A DNA stretch of 64,000 nt from Streptomyces uncialis. GTDB lineage: Bacteria > Actinomycetota > Actinomycetes > Streptomycetales > Streptomycetaceae. Made by a program: the position numbers and the translations under genes. Shown here piece after piece: positions 57,590 through 64,000 of the stretch (the first letter of the stretch is position 1; each line of letters begins with the position of its first letter). The notes under the pieces were generated by a model, which ran no database searches, was not told where the DNA came from, and was given only the letters and a program-made list of their open reading frames with translations. The stretch is from assembly GCF_036250755.1 (NCBI RefSeq), contig NZ_CP109583.1:5867501-5931500 (forward strand), given 5' to 3'.

Positions 57590-58450
57590 TTTCCCGTGCG
57601 GGTCGCCTTCGCTCGCGCTTCCGAGGTCCGTCCGGCTGGGCGTACTTGTTCCCTGTACGGGTACGTCCGGGGGTGCGCAGTTCCCCACGGGTCGCCTTCG
57701 CTCGCGCCGCGAGGTCTGTCCGGCTGGGCGTACTTGTTCCCTGTGCGGCTACGTCCGGGGGTGCGCAGTTCCCCGCGCCCCTGGGTGGTGCCCCCTTGCG
57801 ATCGTTCTTCGGGTGCGGGTCCGTCCTCGTCTTTTGCGCAGTTCCCCGCGGGTCGCCTTCGCTTGCGCCCCGAGGTCTGTCCGGGTAGGCGTACTTGTTC
57901 CCTGTGCCGTCGTTCGTGGGGTGCGCAGTTCCCCGCGCCCCTTTGGGGCGCCCACCTGGGGCTGTTCTCAGTCTGCGGGTGGGGTCAGACAGCAGGCCGG
58001 CGTCAGCTCGGCTGGGGTTCAACCCCCTCCTCTCGCAGTCGCATGGCTGCGGGAGGGGGTGGGCGGGAATCTCTGCCCGCAGACTCCGATGCTCTTCAGT
58101 CGGGCAAGGGGGATGTCCGACCGAGCGCGTTGGAGCGAGGACGGAGAATCCCGACCGGCACCGACCCGAAGAACCGACAGAACGCGCCCCAAAGGGGCGC
58201 GGGGAACTGCGCAAGAACGAGAACCGGCCCGCACCCGAACAGCGACGAACAGGGGCAGCATCCAGGGGCGCGGGGAACTGCGCGAAACCACCGAGCGACG
58301 GCACAGGAACAAGCGCGTCCAGCCGGACAGACCTAGGAAGCGCAAGCGAAGGCGACCCGCGGGGAACTGCGCAAACCCACCGAGCGACGGCACAGGAACA
58401 AGCGCGTCCACCCGGACAGACCTCACAAGCGCAAGCCAAGGCAACCCCCA
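57590..58450. repeat. Second modular repeat complex with inverted arms around the core
   Basis: The left arm (57590 to about 57955) holds forward modules: CGCTTCCGAGGTCCGTCCGG, CGTACTTGTTCCCTGT and GCGCAGTTCCCCGCGCCCC. The right arm (about 58190-58450) holds the same modules reversed: GGGGCGCGGGGAACTGCGC, AGCGACGGCACAGGAACAAG and CCGGACAGACCT. The core sits between them at 58023-58158. The outer ends again form inverted repeats. The element fills the 1.06-kb gap between the sugar transporter and the FHA/FtsK gene. It has the same plan as 40197-41860 without the tandem amplification. Confidence 0.88.
58023..58158. repeat. Core element copy B (about 136 bp)
   Basis: Near-identical to 41349-41485 from the CCCCCTCCTC start through GAATCCCGACCGG. 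It is followed in both places by ACCCGAAGAACCG and then GCGCCCCAAAGGGGCGCGGGG. Identity this high between two sites 16.7 kb apart, in otherwise diverging repeats, implies recent duplication, gene conversion or selection. Confidence 0.85.
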
Positions 58451-58495
58451 CGGGGCCCAGGTACGGGCGCCGTCGCGAGGGCCGGACGGCCACCG

Positions 58496-61400
58496 TCACA
58501 GCAGGGACGGGACCGCTACCGCGGATATCGACCGCGTAGCCCGCTCCACCGCACTGGCCAGCAACGCCAGATCCGTGGGCCCGTTCCCCAACTCCCGCAC
58601 GGACCGACGGACGGGCGGATCCCCCATCCGCTCCCACTCCACCACCACGACCCGCGGCCGGGACGTCGCCGTCCGCGGAATCCGCCCCGTGACCCGCCCG
58701 CCCTGGAACCCGGTGACCCGCCCGTCGGCCCCCCGCAGGGTGCCCCGCCCGGGCCCCGGCTCGTCGGCCCCGCCCCGTACCGCGTCCAGCACGACCCGTA
58801 CCCCCGCGCGGCGCGCGGCCTCGCTGTCCACGACCCGGGTCCCGCTCGCCGCGCCCGCGACCAGGTGCACACCGAGCCGCTCGCCCTCACGAGCCACCGC
58901 CTCCAGCGCCCGGACGACGGACCCCGCGGCGGGCCGGCCGGTCGAGCCGAGCGGCGGCGACAGCAGCGCGTCGAGGTCGTCGACCACGACGACCAGCCGG
59001 GGCAGCGGCGGCCCCGGATCACCGCGCCGCACGGGCCGCAGCCGCATCGTGGAACTCGGCGGCGTGTCGAGATCCCCCGCCCCGTCACCCGGAACCGCCG
59101 AGGGGCGCGGCTCCCCGCCCTGGCGGACCACCCCGGACACCCGGTTCCCCCGCAGCGGACCCCGCTGGGCGACGACCCGGTCCGGTACCTCCTCGCGGCT
59201 GTGCCACCCCGTGAAGTCGAGCAGGCCCAGCAGCTCGGCCCGCCGCTTCAGTTCCGCGCTGAGCGCCTGCGCGAACTCCCGCATCCGCAGCGGGTCCCCG
59301 GCGGCCAGATACGTCGTCACATGGGGCAGTTCCGTGCAGACCGCGAGCCCGCCCGCGCCGTCCCGGCCGGGCGGCGCGCCACCCGTGACGTCCCGGCCGT
59401 CGACCAGGACCATCGCCAGCCGGTCGGGGCGTTCGGCGGCCGCCAGCGACGCGGTGACCGCGCGCAGCAGTTCGGTGCGGCCGCTGCCCGGCGGCCCCTC
59501 GATCAGCAGATGGGTGCCCTCGTGCGCGAGGTCCACGCCCACCGGCCCGCGCGGCCCGGCACCGAGCACCGTCCAGGCCCGCCCGCCGACGGCCCGCGCG
59601 TCGTCGGACGCGGCGGCCCAGCGGGCCATCAGCGACGCGGGTGTCGCCCGCGCCAGCCCCAGCTCGTCCAGCAGCCGCGCGACCCGGGGCAGCGGAGCCG
59701 CGACCCGGGGCGCCCGGTCGCCCGCGCCGCCCTCCGTGCGCAACGGCGCCAGCGCCCGCGCGAACCGCTCGGCCCACGCCCCCGACACCGCGTCCACCGC
59801 ACCGGCCGTGCCCTGCCCGGCGACCCGCCCGGCGGCGACCCGGACCAGCCGGACCTCCGTCGCCACGTCCCCGCTGAGCAGCGCGACCGCCCCGCACTCC
59901 CGCAGCGGCGGGCTCGCCGCGCACGCGTCCTCGTACACCTCGGCCACGGCCGCCCCGCCGTCGCCGGGCACCGCCGCCGTCTCCGCGAGACACACCACAT
60001 GGATACCGGCGCCCGGCCCGAACGCGCACAGCCGCGCCACCGCGTCCCGCAGCGGGGCGGACCCCGGGTCGCCGTCCACGATCAGCACGGTGAGCGATCC
60101 GTCGTTCCCGGCCGCCGGGGCGGGCTGCCCGGTGCCCCCGGCCGCCGTCCGGGCGAACACCCCGGCCTCACCCTCCGAACCCAGCGCCCAGGACGTCCCG
60201 CCGCCGCGGACGGCGCCCGCCCCGTTCCCGCCGAACACGTCCCCGCCCGCGGGCGCCCCGCCGCCGCGCTCCTCCAGTACCCGGATCAGCTCCGCCGTCC
60301 GCGCCATGGCCTGCTCCCGGTCGTACGCGAGCAGCAGCCGGCAGTCCTGGCCGTGTCCCGGGCGGGTGTGCGGCAGCCAGCCGAGCCAGCTCCAGCGGGC
60401 GACCCGCTCCTCCATCGGCCGCGCCCGGTCCGCGCTCAGCAGCACGATCTCCAGGGTGTCCGGCGAGTGCAGCGCGGCGAGCTGCGCCACCACCGACCGG
60501 GCCACCCCGGCCAGCCGCGCCCCGGGCCCGGTCAGCCCCAGCCCGCCGGCCTCGCGCAGCCCGACCGTCACCGGGACGCCCGCCAGTACCCCGCTGCCCG
60601 CCGGGTCGGCGCGGTCCGTGGTGCCGAGCCGGACCGTCAGGGCCTCCCGGTGCGCGCCGTCCCGCTCCCACAGCCGGGGCCCGGGGCCGAGCGCGGTGAG
60701 CAGCAGCGACGCGGGATCGGGCCACAGCTCGGGTGTCGCCGCCGGGTCCGGCCCGGCGTCCTCGTCCAGGTGCCCGTGTCCGTCGGCGGACGGGTCGTCG
60801 TCCTCGTACGGGTCCCACTCGGGCCGCGTCCCGCGACCGCCCGTGAGGCGGCGGGCCCAGGCGGTCAGCCCGCCCCGCCGCCGCGCGCCCGGCCGGGACG
60901 GCCCGTCGTCCTCGTGGTCCCGCTCCGACGGGCCGTCGTCCGGGTACGGGTGCCCGCCGCCGTGCGGGTCCCGCCCCGCGGCCTCGTCCGCCCACCGGGG
61001 GCCGTCGTCGTATCCCCTGCCGTCGTGCCCGAAGCCGTGGGAGCCGTCGTCCCCGGAGCGGTGAGGGGGTGCGCGCTGGTCCCCGCGCCCCCGCGCACGC
61101 CCGCGTGGGCCTGCGCGTCCCGCCCGGGCTCCGCGCGGTACGCGGCGGCGGAGCCGTACGACCGCGGGTCCGCGCGGTCCGGGCCGGGGGAGCCGTACGA
61201 CTGCCCCGCCCCATGGGTGACCGCGGCTCCCGGGTGGGTGGCCGCACCGGCCTGGCGTGCCCTGGGCACCCCGGGTCCGAGGCCCGCCGGGCCGGGAACG
61301 CCGTCGCCTTCACCGGCGTCGGGTCCCGCTGCCGGGTCGTCGCCGTGCCCGGGTACGCGGACGAAGCCCTCGCCGTCCGGCGTGGTGGGCAGCGGCGGCG

Positions 61401-61983
61401 GCAGTTCCCGGGAGGAGGCGAGCCGCAGCGTGGACTCGCCGAGCCGCAGCAGCGCGCCCGGCTCCAGCGGCATCGGCGCCCGCCCGACGGCCGCGCCGTA
61501 GAGCCGGGTGCCGTTGGTGGAGCCGAGGTCCGCGACGGTCACCAGACCGTCCTCGGTGACGGTGATCTCGCAGTGCAGCCGGGACACGTCCGGGTCGTCG
61601 AGGGGGACCCCGGCCTCGGCGGACCGGCCGACGAGGACCCGGCCGCCGTGCAGCAGATGCACCCCGCCCGCGTCGGGCCCGCCGACGACCTGGAGCTGCG
61701 CCGCCGCGTCGGCCGGTCCGGGACCGGGGTCCGCGGGAGCGCCGAGGGACAGCACCGCGCCGTCGATCAGCGGCGGCTCGCCGAGGACCCGGCGCTGGAG
61801 GTCGAGGCGCTCCGGGCCCCGGTACACGACCACGGGTCCGTCACCGCCCGCCACCGCCGACGCGAGGTCCGACGCCACCGCCGCCAGCGGGGTCCCGGCG
61901 GGCGCGGTGACGAGGACGTCCCGCGCCATGACGCGGCTCGTGGCGTCGGGGCGCGGCCCGAGGACGGTCAGCCGGATCTGCAT
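58496..61983 (-). pseudogene. FHA domain / FtsK-SpoIIIE-like ATPase, split by a frameshift
   Basis: The first part starts at ATG 61983 (MQIRLTVLGPRPDATSR). It carries a forkhead-associated domain with VLVGRSAEAG, SRLHCEITV and LGSTNGT, which binds phosphothreonine. That frame ends at a stop at 60865. The second part, in another frame that is open from upstream of 61160 to 58496, contains GLTAWARRL, an FtsK-like ATPase with Walker A GPPGSGRTEL and Walker B LVVVVDDLDALL. Sequence character switches near 61040-61080. Adding one missing base would give one protein of 1,162 residues, the form I recall in other streptomycetes. It is divergent from a Ser/Thr kinase whose targets its FHA domain could bind. 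Real mutation or base-call error cannot be separated here. Confidence 0.8.
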
Positions 61984-62672
61984 CGCCGTCAGCGGTCCCT
62001 TCTGCGGATGCGCCCAGAACGAGGCCACCGGGGGCCGTGCTGTGATTCCCCCCACCGCACTCCGGGCACGTCGACCAGTACGGGGGCATCCTCGCATCCG
62101 CCACCGACAACACGCCCGGCCGCCATCTGTTCGTGATCTTGAATGATCGGCTCTGCCCGCAAAAGTGCCCGCCCGGCGCCCGCGCGGGCGCTCCCGGCAA
62201 CCAACGCCCCCGGCCGCGCGTCTTACCGCCGAACACGGATACGGGCCGGTCCCGGCCGGTACGGGGTGCCGGGGCGGTGTCCGGGAGCGGTCGGGGGAAC
62301 CCTGGTCTCCCCCGGACACCCGGACCCGGAGGGACGCGGGCGCGACCGGGGAACCGGGGCGCCCGGGCCGGTACGCGGTCCCCGGGAAACCGGGTGGCCC
62401 GGGCGGGCGGCACTACAGTGGGCCGCAAGCATCACGCCCTGGTCCCTCGCCCCGGACCCGCGGAGCACCTCCCGCGGAACCGGGGCACGGAGCGGGTGGC
62501 ACCACCCCGAGCACGCCGAGCGGTCCGGATGACCGGGGGCGGGCGCGGGTAACCGAAGAGAGCGCGGTCACCGACGATCACGCCCGGACCACCCCCCGGA
62601 ACAGTCCGACCGAACCCGGATCGGGCCGGAGCGAGGCTGAGCAGGCCCCGAAGCAAGCAGGGAGCGCATGAC
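61984..62672. other. Divergent region between FHA/FtsK gene and kinase gene
   Basis: This 689-bp gap has no convincing gene. Near 62128-62168 is a less GC-rich pocket with the interrupted palindrome GATCTTGAATGATC, suited to a promoter for the FHA/FtsK gene. A TACAGT at 62414-62419 could be a -10 element for the kinase. The rest is GC-rich with many GGTACCGG-like and CCCGGG motifs. A CPECGG-containing frame just upstream of 61983 on the minus strand is short and unsupported. Confidence 0.5.
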
Positions 62673-64000
62673 GTGCGGCCGGTAGGAAGCAAGTACCTCC
62701 TGGAGGAGCCGCTCGGACGTGGTGCCACGGGCACCGTCTGGCGGGCGCAGCAGCGGGAACGGGCGGGCGCCGAGGCGGCCGTGCCGGGGCAGCCCGGCGA
62801 GACCGTGGCGATCAAGGTCCTCAAGGAGGAGCTGGCCAACGACTCCGATGTCGTGATGCGGTTCCTGCGCGAGCGCTCGGTGCTGCTGCGGCTCACCCAC
62901 CCGAACATCGTCCGGGTCCGTGACCTGGTCGTCGAGGGCGATCTGCTGGCCCTGGTGATGGACCTCGTCGAGGGTCCCGACCTGCACCGCTACCTCCGCG
63001 AGAACGGCCCGTTCTCGCCGGTCGCGGGTTCCCTGCTGACCGCGCAGGTCGCGGACGCGCTCGCCGCCAGCCACGCCGACGGTGTGGTGCACCGCGATCT
63101 GAAGCCCGCGAACGTCCTGCTGCGCCAGGACAACGGCGAGATGCACCCGCTGCTGACGGACTTCGGCATCGCGCGGCTCGCCGACTCCCCGGGGCTGACC
63201 CGGACCCATGAGTTCGTCGGCACCCCCGCGTATGTCGCGCCGGAGTCCGCCGAGGGCCGCCCGCAGACCAGCGCCGTCGACATCTACGGCGCCGGGATCC
63301 TGCTCTACGAGCTGCTCACCGGCCGTCCGCCGTTCTCCGGCGGGTCCGCGCTCGAAGTGCTGCACCAGCATCTGAGCGCCGAGCCGCGCCGCCCGTCCAC
63401 CGTGCCCGAGCCGCTGTGGACGGTGATAGAGCGCTGCCTGCGCAAGAACCCGGACGAGCGGCCCAGCGCCGAGAACCTCGCCCGGGGCCTGCGCGCCGTC
63501 GCCCAGGGCATCGGGGTGCACGCCACCTCGGCGCAGATCGCCGCCGCCGAGAACGTGGGCGTGCTGCTCGCGCCGGACCCGGCGCCCACGGCCGTGCCCG
63601 GCGCGGCCGACCCCACCACCGTCCTGCCGAACACCGGGCCCCCCGGTCTGTTCGACGCGGGCCGCTACGACGCGAACGCCGCCACCAGCTACCTCCCGCA
63701 CACCGCGGGCGCCCCCGGTGCCCCCGGCGCGGCCGACCCGACGGCCGTGCTGCCGAGCACCGGCCCCCGGGACGCCGATCCCACCTCCGTGATGCCGCCG
63801 GTCCCGGGCCACCACCCGCAGGGCGCCGCCCCCGGTGGCCCCGACGACCCGCACCCCTGGCAGAACCAGCTCCGGGCCGCCCGCGACCGCAACGAGCAGA
63901 CCCAGGTCCAGTACCTGAACCCGGACGAGGACCCGCTGCGCCGCCGTCCCCAGCGCCAGGTGGCCCCGCGCCCGCAGCAGCCGCCGCAGCAGGCCCCGCA
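62673..64000 (+). CDS. pkaA: Serine/threonine protein kinase, PkaA-like (continues past window)
   Basis: The first 442 codons of a Hanks-type kinase. The Gly-rich loop is LGRGATGTVW, the ATP-binding Lys is 48 (VAIKVL), and the catalytic loop is HRDLKPANVLL (Asp 142). DFG is at 163-165, the activation segment ends VGTPAYVAPES, and the kinase domain ends near residue 290. A Pro/Ala/Thr-rich region with repeated DPTTVLP-type motifs follows. No membrane segment has appeared by the window edge. GTG 62673 has GGGAG about eight bases upstream; an ATG five bases before it is out of frame and stops at once. The symbol rests on similarity and remembered gene order next to the FHA/FtsK gene. Confidence 0.85.
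   Translation, partial: MRPVGSKYLLEEPLGRGATGTVWRAQQRERAGAEAAVPGQPGETVAIKVLKEELANDSDVVMRFLRERSVLLRLTHPNIVRVRDLVVEGDLLALVMDLVEGPDLHRYLRENGPFSPVAGSLLTAQVADALAASHADGVVHRDLKPANVLLRQDNGEMHPLLTDFGIARLADSPGLTRTHEFVGTPAYVAPESAEGRPQTSAVDIYGAGILLYELLTGRPPFSGGSALEVLHQHLSAEPRRPSTVPEPLWTVIERCLRKNPDERPSAENLARGLRAVAQGIGVHATSAQIAAAENVGVLLAPDPAPTAVPGAADPTTVLPNTGPPGLFDAGRYDANAATSYLPHTAGAPGAPGAADPTAVLPSTGPRDADPTSVMPPVPGHHPQGAAPGGPDDPHPWQNQLRAARDRNEQTQVQYLNPDEDPLRRRPQRQVAPRPQQPPQQAP

Noticed and set aside
40197..58450. Insertion sequence or integrative element bounded by the repeat complexes
   Set aside because: No transposase, integrase, tRNA attachment site or target duplication is seen, and the genes between keep normal Streptomyces composition. 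A composite mobile segment is not supported.
57471..61501. Long plus-strand frames (1,197 and 878 residues) opposite the FHA/FtsK gene
   Set aside because: They are antisense to FHA and Walker motifs, start inside the repeat complex and are Arg/Ser/Pro-rich shadows.

Overview
The window is about 64 kb of a high-GC actinobacterial chromosome, almost certainly Streptomyces. The 23S and 5S rRNA sequences, the very high GC with strong third-position bias, the GTG/ATG starts behind GGAGG-type ribosome sites and the gene order all fit. Conserved Streptomyces gene order includes mtnA-mtrA-mtrB-lpqB-comF-hpf-regulator-secA, then an NAD-glutamate dehydrogenase, a cell-wall glycopolymer locus, a sugar ABC transporter and a PkaA-like kinase. 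I recall this order from S. coelicolor and did not look it up. I see no transposase, integrase, phage gene, tRNA or CRISPR array.

Layout. (1) 1-3.6 kb: the 3' part of an rRNA operon (16S-23S spacer, 23S, 5S, terminator). (2) 3.7-9.4 kb, minus strand: a tightly coupled five-gene envelope operon (membrane protein, DUF4129, DUF4350, MoxR ATPase, DUF58). (3) 9.6-19.2 kb, plus strand: mtnA, the MtrA-MtrB-LpqB signalling unit with a candidate MtrA box, a ComF-like protein, long HPF and a NarL-type regulator. (4) 19.4-27.8 kb: a YcaQ-type glycosylase, a GNAT, secA, a frame-broken Rv3235-family gene, a conserved small protein, a HAD phosphatase and a DJ-1/PfpI protein. (5) 28.4-33.4 kb: the 1,649-residue NAD-glutamate dehydrogenase.

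(6) 33.9-53.6 kb: a surface-polymer region. It has GtrA, two paralogous GT-C-like membrane proteins, two paralogous GT2/CDP-glycerol glycerophosphotransferase fusions, two further GT2 enzymes, a GT87 enzyme and GalE. An ArsR-type repressor, an MFS exporter and a GNAT are inserted in it. The most economical reading is synthesis and export of a phosphodiester-linked wall glycopolymer (teichoic-acid or polydiglycosylphosphate type): GtrA and GT-C/GT87 proteins would handle lipid-linked sugars, GalE supplies UDP-galactose, and the TagF-like fusions polymerise. (7) 53.7-57.4 kb: a carbohydrate ABC importer with no ATPase of its own. (8) 58.5-64 kb: an FHA/FtsK-like ATPase gene, split by a frameshift, divergent from a Ser/Thr kinase that runs off the window.

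The most striking unexplained signal is not a gene. A family of modular GC-rich repeats occupies the gaps at 33.5, 40.2-41.9, 48.9 and 57.6-58.5 kb. At 40.2-41.9 and 57.6-58.5 kb the repeats form two inverted arms around a nearly identical core of about 136 bp that occurs nowhere else in the window. One arm of the first complex contains a tandem array with an exact 142-bp period. Two coding sequences (Rv3235 family and FHA/FtsK) are broken by apparent single-base shifts in GC-rich low-complexity DNA, so assembly error must be weighed against real mutation.
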